NCBI RefSeq assembly: GCF_003219795.1
Contig: NZ_QJVC01000004.1
Location: forward strand, 62,001-126,000
Reading direction: 5' to 3'
Length of the DNA stretch: 64,000 bases
Origin: Arthrobacter psychrolactophilus
GTDB taxonomy: Bacteria; Actinomycetota; Actinomycetes; Actinomycetales; Micrococcaceae
Under the pieces are notes generated by a model, which worked only from the letters and a program-made list of their open reading frames with translations, ran no database searches and was not told where the DNA came from. Position numbers and translations under genes: made by a program. Of this stretch, positions 35,635 to 44,294 are shown piece after piece. Within the stretch, counting starts at the first letter, position 1. Every line of letters starts with the position of its first letter.

Positions 35635-36804
35635 TCAAGACTCCGCGTGGACCGGCAGGAGCCAGCCGCGATCGGCCTTTATCCCAACGCTTACGGTGTC
35701 CATGGGCTCAAAGATTTCGTTGGCCGCGGGATCTGATACGAGCGCAACGATGCTGCCGGTATCTGTCTCAACCTCGTACTCCACCGATTCACCGTGGAAG
35801 ATTGCGCTAAGTACCCGGCCCACCTCACCGTGCACGCTATCAGCGGCCGGATTAGGTGTGAGGATCACCGACTCCGGACGCACCATGAGCAAGACTTCAC
35901 CCTCAAGGCTGACATCTGGATGCGTCGCGACCTCACGCTCTAGGCCCAGCGCAAAGGCTCGCGCCCGGCCATCGACAGGGTCTACCAAGAGCGTGGCATC
36001 CAAGAAGTTTGCTCGGCCAATGAAGTCGGCGACAAAGATGGAGGAGGGGTGACGGTAAACCTGTTCCGGCACATCAATCTGCTCAATCCGGCCCTGATTC
36101 ATGACGACGATGCGGTCCGAGAGCGTCATGGCCTCGTCTTGATCATGCGTCACGAAGATACTCGTAATGCCCAGACGCTTCTGCAGACGGCGGATCTCAT
36201 TTCGCATCTGCACACGGAGTTTGGCATCCAGGTTCGAGAGCGGCTCGTCGAAGAGCAGCACCTTGGGGCGCATGACCAGCGCCCGGGCCAGTGCCACGCG
36301 CTGCTGCTGTCCACCAGAGAGCTGATGCGGCGCGCGTTCGGCATACGGCATCAAGTTCATGATGGTCAGTGCGGTATCCACTTCCTCACGCAGACGCTTC
36401 TCCGACGTCTTCTTCAGGCGCAAGCCATAGGCCACATTCTGGCGTACGGAAAGGTGAGGGAAGAGTGCGTACGACTGAAAAACCATAGACATGGGGCGCT
36501 TGTTGGGCGGAACCGAAACCATATCGGTGCCATCGACTGTGACATGGCCAGAGGTGGGAGTCTCAAAACCTGCGATCATACGCAGGGTCGAGGTTTTTCC
36601 GCAACCGGACGGACCCAGCAAGGTGACAAACTCACCCGCCCTGATGTCAAGATCGACGGAATCGACGGCGATCGGATCGTCGACACGATTGCCGTACCTT
36701 TTGGTTAATGCGGAGAGGGTGACCTGCCCGCTTTCCAGGGCTGGCGCAAATTCGCTAGCGTCGGCGGTGATGGGTGTCGGGTCAGCGGCGGTGAGATTGT
36801 CCAC
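35635..36804 (-). CDS. ABC transporter ATPase (FbpC/PotA-like)
   Basis: A 389-aa ATPase. Walker A 'GPSGCGKT' is at 64-71, the signature 'LSGGQQQRVALARA' follows in the middle, Walker B reads 'VLLFDEPLSNLD', and a TOBE-like C-terminal domain follows ('GEVLLMVRPESVIL'). It resembles the ATPases of ferric iron, sugar phosphate, spermidine and 2-aminoethylphosphonate importers. It overlaps the permease gene by 23 nt and ends the operon that begins with the binding protein at 39607. Confidence 0.92.
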   Translation of the reverse strand: MDNLTAADPTPITADASEFAPALESGQVTLSALTKRYGNRVDDPIAVDSVDLDIRAGEFVTLLGPSGCGKTSTLRMIAGFETPTSGHVTVDGTDMVSVPPNKRPMSMVFQSYALFPHLSVRQNVAYGLRLKKTSEKRLREEVDTALTIMNLMPYAERAPHQLSGGQQQRVALARALVMRPKVLLFDEPLSNLDAKLRVQMRNEIRRLQKRLGITSIFVTHDQDEAMTLSDRIVVMNQGRIEQIDVPEQVYRHPSSIFVADFIGRANFLDATLLVDPVDGRARAFALGLEREVATHPDVSLEGEVLLMVRPESVILTPNPAADSVHGEVGRVLSAIFHGESVEYEVETDTGSIVALVSDPAANEIFEPMDTVSVGIKADRGWLLPVHAES

Positions 36805-38530
36805 GGAAGACCACCTTTCGAATGATGACGTTCAGGAGAAGAATGACGAGGAGCACGATGCCGATCAACACGGTGCAGTATGCAAATGCGTTACCGAACC
36901 GGCCAGAATCAACCTCGGCAAGGATCTGGGAGGTCATGATTTTGATCCCAGGGGTGGTCAGGAAAACGATGGGCGAAAGCGTCGTCATCGACCGGGCAAA
37001 AGCAAAAGTCAGTCCGGTCAACAACGCCGACTGGATAAGCGGCAAGGTCACCTTGCGGAACGTTGTTGCCGAGTCCGCTCCGAGCGAGGTCGAGGCTTCC
37101 TCAATAGCGGGATGGATCTGTTGCAAGGCCGAGACGGCGGCACGCTGTCCTGATGGCAAGGACCGGGCGATGTAAACCATCACGATGGCTACAGCACCGG
37201 CAAGTATTGCCGATCCACCAGCCAAAGCGGGGAACACCTGCAGACCAAAAATGTTCACGGGCTTGTTGTAGGTAATCAAGTAACCAATGCCCAAGACGGT
37301 GCCGGGGATAGCAAGCCCCAACATGCCAATGAAGTCGATCAGGCCGCTGGCCCGTTTGAGTTTCCGGACCACAAGCCAGCCAATCAGCATGCCCAGCAGC
37401 CCCGCGATGGGTGCAGCAATCAAGGCCAGAATCGTTGTGTCAACCATGGCCTTTGAACCGAGCCCGGCCAGCACAAATTGATAATGCGCCAGCGTCAATT
37501 CGTTATTGACCCCGGGGACTTTCAGGAAGCCACCGGCCAAAACTGTTGCGTAGATGGAGACGATCAGTGCCGCCAAGAAACCGACAATTACAAGCACGGG
37601 AATACGGATGCTGGGGGCCGAGATCTGTTCGGTGGCCCCGGCGGGCTTACCGGTAATGGAGACCACCGATTTACGGGACACCCAGTATCTCTGCACCAAG
37701 AAGACCAGCAAGGCCGGCAACATCAGGGTCAAGGAGTAGGCGGCACCCGCTTGCATGTTGAACTCACCAGTCACGGCCAGGTAGGCACGGCTGGCCAACA
37801 CTGTGTAGTCCCCACCCAAAACCAAGGGGTTAGCGAGGTCGGCGATGGATTCTACGAATAACAGTAGGAATGATCCGGCAAGGCCAGGAACCAGCATGGG
37901 GATCGTGACGGTGAAGAACACCCGCAATTTACTGGCCCCGAGCCCAGCGGCCGCCTCGTCAAGAGACGGGTCAAGGCTTTCGAGCATCCCTCTGATGTTC
38001 ATATAGGCAACAGGAAAGAAGGACAGCGACAAGACAATGGTCAACCCGGGCAATCCGTAGATATCCGCTTGCCAACCAAAGATGCCGTTAGTGATGGCTC
38101 CGTTGCGTCCAAAGAGGGTAATTACTGCTGTTGCAACGGCGAAAGGAGGAGCCACAATGGGGATCATCGCTAGGAGATGAAGCGCCCGTTTACCTCGGAA
38201 CTTCACCTTGACCTGCGCGTAGGCGAACAAGAAACCCACCAGGGTTCCTGTAGTGCCAACGATCAGTCCTAGGAGCAAAGTGTTAGCAATGATGCGGTGG
38301 TTGACCGGATCTGTCACCATCCGAGCGAGGACTTCCAGACCCTTTGGCGCAAAAGCCGAGGTTAGGAGGCCATACAGCGGGAAGCCAATGATGAGCAACA
38401 GGATGGCGCAAACAATAGTCGTCAGAATAACAACGGCCGGATCTTTGGCGCTTTTCCCGTTCCGTTTGAGCTTTGGTGCAGTTGCCCGGACACTGTCCGG
38501 AACCGGTGCGTCGATCAGGGGAATAGCCAT
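36782..38530 (-). CDS. fused-type ABC permease (FbpB/AfuB-like)
   Basis: A 582-aa permease with about twelve membrane segments, i.e. two ordinary permease halves in one chain, as in FbpB, AfuB and ThiP. Each half carries an EAA-type loop: 'SLDPSLDEAAAGLGASKLR' and 'IHPAIEEASTSLGADSATT'. It forms the membrane channel for the substrate bound by the lipoprotein encoded upstream. An AAGGACA lies 6 nt before the ATG. It overlaps the ATPase by 23 nt, a sign of tight coupling. Confidence 0.92.
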   Translation of the reverse strand: MAIPLIDAPVPDSVRATAPKLKRNGKSAKDPAVVILTTIVCAILLLIIGFPLYGLLTSAFAPKGLEVLARMVTDPVNHRIIANTLLLGLIVGTTGTLVGFLFAYAQVKVKFRGKRALHLLAMIPIVAPPFAVATAVITLFGRNGAITNGIFGWQADIYGLPGLTIVLSLSFFPVAYMNIRGMLESLDPSLDEAAAGLGASKLRVFFTVTIPMLVPGLAGSFLLLFVESIADLANPLVLGGDYTVLASRAYLAVTGEFNMQAGAAYSLTLMLPALLVFLVQRYWVSRKSVVSITGKPAGATEQISAPSIRIPVLVIVGFLAALIVSIYATVLAGGFLKVPGVNNELTLAHYQFVLAGLGSKAMVDTTILALIAAPIAGLLGMLIGWLVVRKLKRASGLIDFIGMLGLAIPGTVLGIGYLITYNKPVNIFGLQVFPALAGGSAILAGAVAIVMVYIARSLPSGQRAAVSALQQIHPAIEEASTSLGADSATTFRKVTLPLIQSALLTGLTFAFARSMTTLSPIVFLTTPGIKIMTSQILAEVDSGRFGNAFAYCTVLIGIVLLVILLLNVIIRKVVFRGQSHRR

Positions 38531-38560
38531 GATGTCCTTTCGGCTCTCGTTCGATTCCTG

Positions 38561-39607
38561 TTATCCCTTGGGAGCCGGTGCGACTTCGCGGTCAAATCGT
38601 GCCGTCAGCTCGTTACGAGCCTCGCCCATTTCGCGAATGTCGGCCTTGAGCATGTTCAGTTTCGAGGTATCCACCATGTCGTCGGTGATGGTGGCCTCAG
38701 GGTTCGTGGGGATGCTGTAGCTGCCAACAGTTGCGGCCAAGTCCTGTGCCTCCGCGGTCAGCGACCACTCGATGAACTTCTTTGCAGCGTCAGGGTGCTT
38801 GGCATTCTTGATCAAGGAGACCGCACCAACTTCGAAGCTGGCACCTTCCTTAGGGAATGTGGTCTTCAACTGTGTGAATCCCTCATTGATGAATTTCTGG
38901 CAGTCCTGAGCGAAGATGACACCCACGCCAACTTCACCGCGGCCAGCCATCTGCCCCGGAGCGCTACCGCTCTTGGAGTACTGCAAAACATTGCTATGCA
39001 TCTTCTTGAAGTACTCGATAGATGCATCCTGACTACCATCGTTGAGTATCACCTGGCTCCACACTGCTTGGTAGGCTGTTCCGGAAGTACCTGGATGCGC
39101 CATGGCAATGTTCTTCTTCAGCTTGGGATCCAGCAGATCGTCCCACGATTCCGGTGCCGAAACACCCAACGTATTCAAAACATCTGTATTCGAGCAGAAG
39201 CTCAACGCCCCAGCGTAGATACCGGTCCAGTAGCCCTCGGAATCCTTGTACTCAGCCGGGATCTGGGCGGCATTTTCGGGGACGAACTTCTCAATGAGGC
39301 CTTCGGCCTGAGCGGCAATGTGACCGTCTGCACCACCCCCGAACCAAGCGTCAAATTCCGGAGTGTCACCCGATGCGGTCAGACGAGCAACTGCCTCCCC
39401 GCCGCTGAGCCGCACATAGTCGGCCTTGATGCCAGTGGCTTTAGAAAACTCGGAGGCCACAAGCTGGCACCAGTCTTCTTGAGGGCTGCACACGAAAGTC
39501 AATGACTTATCTTCCGATGCCGTCGCGCCATCCGTTGCGCTACATCCCGTCATTGCGAGTGCGCCAAGTGCGAAGAATGCAGCTGCTTTTGATACGTACC
39601 GTCGCAT
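38561..39607 (-). CDS. FbpA/AfuA-like solute-binding lipoprotein
   Basis: A 348-aa binding protein. The lipobox 'AMTGC' gives Cys22. The mature part begins 'LTFVCSPQEDWCQLVASEF', continues 'TGIKADYVRLSGGEAVARL' and 'EFDAWFGGGADGHIAAQ'. The family includes FbpA (ferric iron), AfuA (hexose phosphates) and PgtC. The Tyr-Tyr pair that binds iron in FbpA is not seen, and there are Cys residues (in 'FVCSPQEDWC', 'SFCSNTD', 'AQDCQKF') instead, so ferric iron is unlikely to be bound in the classical way. The ATG at 39607 has an AAGGAG; a longer frame runs into the operator repeats. It follows the two-component genes on the same strand. Confidence 0.85.
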   Translation of the reverse strand: MRRYVSKAAAFFALGALAMTGCSATDGATASEDKSLTFVCSPQEDWCQLVASEFSKATGIKADYVRLSGGEAVARLTASGDTPEFDAWFGGGADGHIAAQAEGLIEKFVPENAAQIPAEYKDSEGYWTGIYAGALSFCSNTDVLNTLGVSAPESWDDLLDPKLKKNIAMAHPGTSGTAYQAVWSQVILNDGSQDASIEYFKKMHSNVLQYSKSGSAPGQMAGRGEVGVGVIFAQDCQKFINEGFTQLKTTFPKEGASFEVGAVSLIKNAKHPDAAKKFIEWSLTAEAQDLAATVGSYSIPTNPEATITDDMVDTSKLNMLKADIREMGEARNELTARFDREVAPAPKG

Positions 39608-39628
39608 GGAACGGCTCCTTTGTGGACG

Positions 39629-39660
39629 GTGCACGTCTATGTGCACGAAGTGATTTGCAC
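39629..39660 (-). promoter_or_regulatory. GTGCAC repeats before the binding-protein gene
   Basis: GTGCAC at 39629-39634 and 39641-39646 and TTGCAC at 39655-39660, spaced 12 and 14 nt. They lie 22-53 nt upstream of the lipoprotein ATG, so they are either operator half-sites or part of the 5' leader. Confidence 0.4.
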
Positions 39661-39707
39661 GTAAGTGCGGATAACGATCTCAACGGTATGCAAGGCCAAT
39701 GCCGAAA

Positions 39708-39747
39708 ATGGTCACAGCGGGCACACCGATGGTCACAGTTATGTGAC
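39708..39747 (-). promoter_or_regulatory. tandem response-regulator site candidate
   Basis: Two direct copies of ATGGTCACAG (39708-39717 and 39729-39738), 21 bp apart or two helical turns. The second copy also forms an inverted repeat GTCACA-GTTA-TGTGAC (39732-39747). It lies between the response-regulator gene and the importer operon, where an OmpR-type regulator would bind. This is inference from spacing. Confidence 0.5.
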
Positions 39748-39771
39748 CGGAGGTACAGGAGACTTCCGGGC

Positions 39772-40461
39772 TCAGGGGATATTGAGGCGGTAACCGCTCC
39801 CCCGCACACTTTCTATAGCCTCCCCGCTACCCGGAACCGCAGATTCAAGCTTGTGTCGGAGCCGATAGACAGCCGTTTTCAGCATCTGACGGCCACCCAT
39901 CCGATCGGCATCGCGCCACCCGGCGAGCAGCAGCCGATCGAATCCCAGCGTCTTCCCTGGCTGGGCAATGAGCGTCATAAGAACCTTAAATTCATTGGGG
40001 GTTAGCAGTACCCGTACTGAGGAGATGTAGACACAGTCGCCGGCCGGATCCAATTCATAGGGGCCCGCTACCATGGTTTGACTCAGATCGCTGGGCCGAC
40101 GAACTAGACGCAGTGCCCGCAAGGCAAGCTCCCGTGGATGAAATGGCTTGACGATGTAGTCGTCAGCATCCGCCTCAAGTCCGGCTATCCGATCGGAGCT
40201 CTCGCCCTTGGCCGTCAGGAGAATCACCGGTACCTGAGTGGTGCTCTTAATCCGTCGGCACATTGTGATGCCGGAGACGCCAGGGAGCATGACATCTAGG
40301 ACGATAAGATCGGGAACTGTGTGATGCATGGCCACCCAGAGAGCCTCGGCCGAACGGAAAGACTGATGCGTGAAACCCTGGGTTTCCAGTGCAAAGGTCA
40401 CAATATCGAGCATTGCCGGTTCGTCGTCGACGACAAAAACGAGGGGCGCAGTGGCGGTCAT
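39772..40461 (-). CDS. OmpR/PhoB-family response regulator
   Basis: A 229-aa response regulator. The receiver domain has the acidic pair in 'VVDDEPAML' (11-19), phosphoacceptor Asp56 in 'LIVLDVMLPG' and the conserved Lys in 'ILLTAKG'. A winged-helix OmpR-type DNA-binding domain forms the C-terminal 100 residues ('LTPNEFKVLMTLIAQPGK'). It is 5 nt downstream of its sensor kinase and directly upstream of the importer operon, the likely target. Confidence 0.94.
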   Translation of the reverse strand: MTATAPLVFVVDDEPAMLDIVTFALETQGFTHQSFRSAEALWVAMHHTVPDLIVLDVMLPGVSGITMCRRIKSTTQVPVILLTAKGESSDRIAGLEADADDYIVKPFHPRELALRALRLVRRPSDLSQTMVAGPYELDPAGDCVYISSVRVLLTPNEFKVLMTLIAQPGKTLGFDRLLLAGWRDADRMGGRQMLKTAVYRLRHKLESAVPGSGEAIESVRGSGYRLNIP

Positions 40462-40466
40462 CTAGT

Positions 40467-41399
40467 TCAGCCTTTCGCAGGAAGGGTAAACATCATGGTG
40501 GTGCCGCCTCCGGTTATAGTGTCAACAAAAATGCGTCCACCATGTAGTTCAATCACTTGTTGGGAAATGAATAGTCCAATTCCGGTCCCGTTTCCCAGAG
40601 GACGGCCGCTGGAGAAGCGGCTGAAGAGCCGATCTCGTTGCTCCTCGGTCATTCCAGATCCACCATCGCTGACGGACACCATGAGCTGATCTTCTCCAGA
40701 GGTGAGCCGAATCTGAATGGGAGTGCGCTCATAGTTACTGCGAGCGGCGTTCATGACGAGATTGGTGACGACCTGCCGAATAAGCTCGGCATCCACATTG
40801 GCCCGCACGGGTGCCCCCGGAGCGTCAAGGACAATGGGCGCGTCCGTCACGTGGACCAGATCTTCCACAATGTGGCGCATTAGTGATCGCACATCCACGA
40901 CAGCGGGACGCACCTCAAAAACGCCCGCCTCAATCCGTGCCTGAGTGAGCAACTGTTCGGCAAGGTTAGCCATGCGCTGCGAATTATCGAGAATCCGGGC
41001 CACGAACGAGCGCTGCTTCGCGGTCAATGGGCCAGGCCCCTCCTCCGCCAGCAGCTCGGCCGATCCACTAATGACGGCCAAAGGCGTGCGGATTTCATGA
41101 CTGAGCATCGACACTTGATCTGCGCGTCGAGATTCCAGTCCCCGCAAATGGGAGTTGGTAATAAGATCCACGCGCCGACGGATCACCAAAATATAGGAGG
41201 CACTCATCGCCGAGACCGCCGCTAGGACGGCAAGGAAGCTACTGCGAAAAGGCCAGCCCTGATATTCAGCGGCCACCGATAACGCCAAGAGGATCACCGC
41301 CAAGATACTCAACCCCAGCGGAAGCAGCCCGATGGTACGCCACAGCTTGACGTCCACGATGGCGCCAGAATGGGCATTAGGGCTGTTTTGGGCAAGCAC
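40467..41399 (-). CDS. membrane sensor histidine kinase
   Basis: A 310-aa kinase with two closely spaced membrane segments (about 24-45 and 52-73) and almost no extracellular loop, so it probably senses the membrane, the transporter or an intracellular signal. The H box is 'SMLSHEIRTPLAVIS' with His101, the N box 'NLVMNAARSNYER', and the G boxes 'DGGSGM' and 'GTGIGLFIS'. There is no HAMP domain. The GTG at 41399 lacks a good Shine-Dalgarno sequence. It leads the two-gene regulatory unit, after a terminator that separates it from RNase J. Confidence 0.92.
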   Translation of the reverse strand: MLAQNSPNAHSGAIVDVKLWRTIGLLPLGLSILAVILLALSVAAEYQGWPFRSSFLAVLAAVSAMSASYILVIRRRVDLITNSHLRGLESRRADQVSMLSHEIRTPLAVISGSAELLAEEGPGPLTAKQRSFVARILDNSQRMANLAEQLLTQARIEAGVFEVRPAVVDVRSLMRHIVEDLVHVTDAPIVLDAPGAPVRANVDAELIRQVVTNLVMNAARSNYERTPIQIRLTSGEDQLMVSVSDGGSGMTEEQRDRLFSRFSSGRPLGNGTGIGLFISQQVIELHGGRIFVDTITGGGTTMMFTLPAKG

Positions 41400-41475
41400 C
41401 TCGATAGTCTACCCAAAATCGACGTGATACCGGACACACCAATCACGGACCGCCCGAGCCAGCCGCGAAACAGAA

Positions 41476-41517
41476 GAGGGCCCGAACAACACCAAGGTGG
41501 GTGTTGTTCGGGCCCTC
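41476..41517. terminator. intrinsic terminator after RNase J
   Basis: A perfect 17-bp stem (GAGGGCCCGAACAACAC, 41476-41492, with 41501-41517) and 8-nt loop, 15 nt after the RNase J stop on the minus strand. It separates it from the sensor kinase gene. Confidence 0.8.
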
Positions 41518-41532
41518 AACGGGCGGAAGGTT

Positions 41533-43206
41533 TTACGCTTCGACGATGATGACGGTGTAAACCGGCTTGCGGCGCAGTGCGCGGTCAGACCAGCGCAGGA
41601 GTGCGTCGGCGATGGCCTTCTCTGCGGTGCGGCCGGTCTTCTCACCGCGGAGGGACGCAATGGTCTTCTCCACGATGACGGTGGCCTTGTCGATGTCCTT
41701 CTCGGCGAGGTTGAAGCCGACCGAGAAGTACTCGGGGTCTTCTTCGATCTTGCCACTGTCGGGATCGACGATCAGCAGAACCGTGACGGCTCCGTCTTCT
41801 GCCAGGCGGATACGATCCTGGAGAGATTCCTCGGTAGCTGCACCGGGGATCATGTTCTCAACGTAAACGTAGGCTGCGGGTACGTTACCGGTGACCTTAG
41901 CAACGCCGTCCTTGAGGTCCAGGACGGTGCCATCTTCGAGGATGAAGGCGTTCTTCGGGTCAACACCGGTGCGCACAGCCAGCTCGGCGTTGGCCTTCAG
42001 GTGACGGTATTCACCGTGAACCGGCATAACGTTCTTCGGGCGAACCAGGTTGTAGCAGTACACGAGCTCGCCAGCACTGGCGTGACCGGAGACGTGCACC
42101 TTGGCGTTGCCCTTGTGGACAACGTTGGCACCCTGCTTGGTGAGGTCGTTGATGAGGCGGTAGATCGAGGACTCGTTACCGGGAACCAGCGAGCTGGCCA
42201 ACAGTACGGTGTCGCCCTCGGTCAGGTTGATCTGGTGATCGCCGCTGGCCATACGAGCCAAGGCAGCCATGGGCTCACCCTGTGAACCGGTGCAGATCAG
42301 AACGGCCTTGTTGGGGGCCATGCGCTCAAGTTCCTTGGCGTCGACAAGCACGCCGCGCGGGATCTTCAGGTAGCCCAGTTCGCGTGCCGTGGTCATGTTG
42401 CGAACCATGGAACGGCCTACGAAGGCGATCTTACGGTTGTACTTGTGAGCAGAGTCGATGATCTGCTGGATGCGGTGCACGTGGCTCGCAAAGCTGGAGA
42501 CCACAACGCGGCGCGGCGCGGTGCGCATGACCTGGTCGATGGCCGGGATCAAGTCAGCCTCGGCTGCCAAGAAGCCGGGAACTTCAGCGTTGGTGGAGTC
42601 AGGCAGGAACAAGTCCACGCCCTCCTCGCCCAGACGGGCAAAGCCGGCCAGGTCGGTGATGCGCTTGTCCAGCGGGAACTGGTCCATCTTGAAGTCGCCT
42701 GTTTCCAGCACGAGGCCGGCGGGCGTACGGATGGCAACGGCCAAACCGTCCGGGATGGAGTGGTTGACAGCGAGGAATTCGACGTCGAACGGGCCGAACT
42801 TGCGGCGGTCGCCTTCCTTGACCTGAACCATCTTGCCCTTGATGCGGTGCTCATCAAGCTTGGTCTTCAGGAATGCCAGCGTCAGCTTGGCGGAGATCAC
42901 GGGGATGTCGCTGCGGTGCTTGAGCAGGTACGGGACACCACCAATGTGGTCCTCGTGGCCGTGGGTCAGCACGAGGCCAACCACGTCCTGCCAGCGGTTC
43001 TTCAGGTACGAGAAATCGGGGATGATGACGTCGACGCCGGGGTGGTGCTCCTCGGGGAACAACACGCCACAGTCAACAATCAGCAGCTTTCCCGCGAATT
43101 CGAAGACGGTCATGTTGCGGCCAATTTCTCCCAATCCACCAAGGGCTACGATGCGCATTGCACCGTCGGCGAGGGCGGGTGGGGTTCGGCGAACTGTTCT
43201 TCTCAT
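41533..43206 (-). CDS. rnj: ribonuclease J
   Basis: A 557-aa metallo-beta-lactamase/beta-CASP ribonuclease with 5'-exonuclease and endonuclease activity in mRNA decay and rRNA maturation. The metal motif 'THGHEDHIGG' is at 81-90; 'GDFKMDQFPLD' and 'PVHGEYRHLKANAELA' carry later metal and beta-CASP residues. A C-terminal domain of about 100 residues follows. The length is normal for actinobacteria. The Met at 43206 gives a short basic extension ('MRRTVRRTPP') before the conserved 'RIVALGGLGEIGRNM'. In many actinobacteria dapA precedes this gene; here a non-coding 330-bp gap does. Confidence 0.95.
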   Translation of the reverse strand: MRRTVRRTPPALADGAMRIVALGGLGEIGRNMTVFEFAGKLLIVDCGVLFPEEHHPGVDVIIPDFSYLKNRWQDVVGLVLTHGHEDHIGGVPYLLKHRSDIPVISAKLTLAFLKTKLDEHRIKGKMVQVKEGDRRKFGPFDVEFLAVNHSIPDGLAVAIRTPAGLVLETGDFKMDQFPLDKRITDLAGFARLGEEGVDLFLPDSTNAEVPGFLAAEADLIPAIDQVMRTAPRRVVVSSFASHVHRIQQIIDSAHKYNRKIAFVGRSMVRNMTTARELGYLKIPRGVLVDAKELERMAPNKAVLICTGSQGEPMAALARMASGDHQINLTEGDTVLLASSLVPGNESSIYRLINDLTKQGANVVHKGNAKVHVSGHASAGELVYCYNLVRPKNVMPVHGEYRHLKANAELAVRTGVDPKNAFILEDGTVLDLKDGVAKVTGNVPAAYVYVENMIPGAATEESLQDRIRLAEDGAVTVLLIVDPDSGKIEEDPEYFSVGFNLAEKDIDKATVIVEKTIASLRGEKTGRTAEKAIADALLRWSDRALRRKPVYTVIIVEA

Positions 43207-43536
43207 GGATTCCAGACTTTATGGTGTTGTGGGCGGTGGCGGCGTTGAGGCGTCGCCTTCTCGTGCGACACTTTCGGCTGTATGCCGGTCTGGTGCCGCT
43301 AAAAAGTTAAGGGGGATTGCTCCACTCCCGATTTTAGCACCGCGGCCGCACGCCAATCTCCAGTCCCCCGAAAAGGTGCGATTCCCTCGCCAGCCGAGGT
43401 CCCGCCGTCGTACTTTAATGTCCGACTGCGGGACCCCACCCAACGCCGCAATCGACACCCCGCGTCGGCTCGGGTAGCGACACTATGGTCCTTGGTGCAG
43501 GACGGATTAGGCTGAACTCAACTCCGAAAGGGTCCG
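43207..43536. other. 330-bp gap between RNase J and the DinB-like gene
   Basis: No convincing gene. It must hold the divergent promoters of rnj and the DinB-like gene. It contains the unpaired class II half-site GCCGTCGTACTTTAA at about 43404-43418, flanked by CCCG and GCGGG, and a G-rich stretch before the rnj start. No clear promoter pair can be picked. Confidence 0.4.
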
Positions 43537-44166
43537 ATGAACAAGAACGATATCTGGGCTGCAATCCATGCCGAACGGCACAGGCTACTCGACGCATTGT
43601 CACCGCTTGACGACGCTGCGTGGCAGACTCCCACGCTGTGCAATGACTGGTCGGTGTCTCAGGTGCTGGCGCATCTGACCGCCGCCGCCAACGTTGGTCA
43701 GGGCGCCTGGCTGCTCAGCATCGTTCTGGCTGGCTTCAATCCGGCGCGGCACAATGACCGTCGCTTGCGCAAATATCTTGGGGCTACGCCTGCGGAATCA
43801 CTCGCGATCTTGCGCGCATCGGCCGAGAAGACGGTGGCACCGAGTAAGGATTACGTGGCCATGCTGGGGGAAGTGATCGTCCACGGGCAGGACATCGCCC
43901 GGCCCCTGGGTCTCGATCTGGAGCCCGAACCGGCTGGGGTATATGAGGTGGCGCGCTTCTTCTCCGAGCGCGCCTTCGCGGTCAATAGCAAAACCCTCGT
44001 CCACGACCTGACCCTGGAGGCCGACGATTCGTCCTTTAAAGCGGGAACGGGTCCGCTTGTGCGAGGCAAACAACTCGACCTCGTCATGGCGATGGCCGGG
44101 CGACCCACATATCTCACAGCGCTCCAAGGCGACGGGGTGGCGGTGCTGGCACAGCGCATGCGCTAG
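43537..44166 (+). CDS. maleylpyruvate isomerase-family mycothiol-dependent enzyme (DinB-like)
   Basis: A 209-aa four-helix DinB/MDMPI-fold protein. The features are 'ERHRLLDALSPLDDAAWQ' with 'LCNDWSVSQVLAHLTAAAN' (first metal His) and 'GEVIVHGQDIARPLG' (second metal motif). Such enzymes use mycothiol as thiol cofactor for isomerisation or detoxification; mycothiol is the actinobacterial low-molecular-weight thiol. The exact substrate is unknown. Single gene, ending before a class I palindrome. Confidence 0.85.
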   Translation: MNKNDIWAAIHAERHRLLDALSPLDDAAWQTPTLCNDWSVSQVLAHLTAAANVGQGAWLLSIVLAGFNPARHNDRRLRKYLGATPAESLAILRASAEKTVAPSKDYVAMLGEVIVHGQDIARPLGLDLEPEPAGVYEVARFFSERAFAVNSKTLVHDLTLEADDSSFKAGTGPLVRGKQLDLVMAMAGRPTYLTALQGDGVAVLAQRMR

Positions 44167-44216
44167 TCGCGCCTTCCGCTTCAGGTGCGTTCTCGGAGTC
44201 GGGCATGCCTGACTCC

Positions 44217-44280
44217 GCGTTGACTCGCCAGCTAACGCCCTTTAGAACGTTCTAAACGGCGTTATCTGGCGAGTCAACGC
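44217..44280. repeat. long palindrome, class I, copy 2
   Basis: A 64-bp inverted repeat with two mismatched pairs, centred on TTTAGAACGTTCTAAA. Outer arm begins GCGTTGACTCGCCAG. It lies between convergent genes. The sequence matches the copies at 19147 (outer part) and 61204 (outer and centre). Confidence 0.85.
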
Positions 44281-44294
44281 ACGGAAGCGGCGCC

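Noticed and set aside
36491-37153. A 220-codon plus-strand frame across the ATPase-permease junction
   Set aside because: It is antisense to the overlap of two good ABC genes and lacks a start signal.
39732-39747. CRP-type site
   Set aside because: The arms are GTCACA...TGTGAC with a 4-nt spacer, the reverse order of the CRP consensus TGTGA-N6-TCACA.
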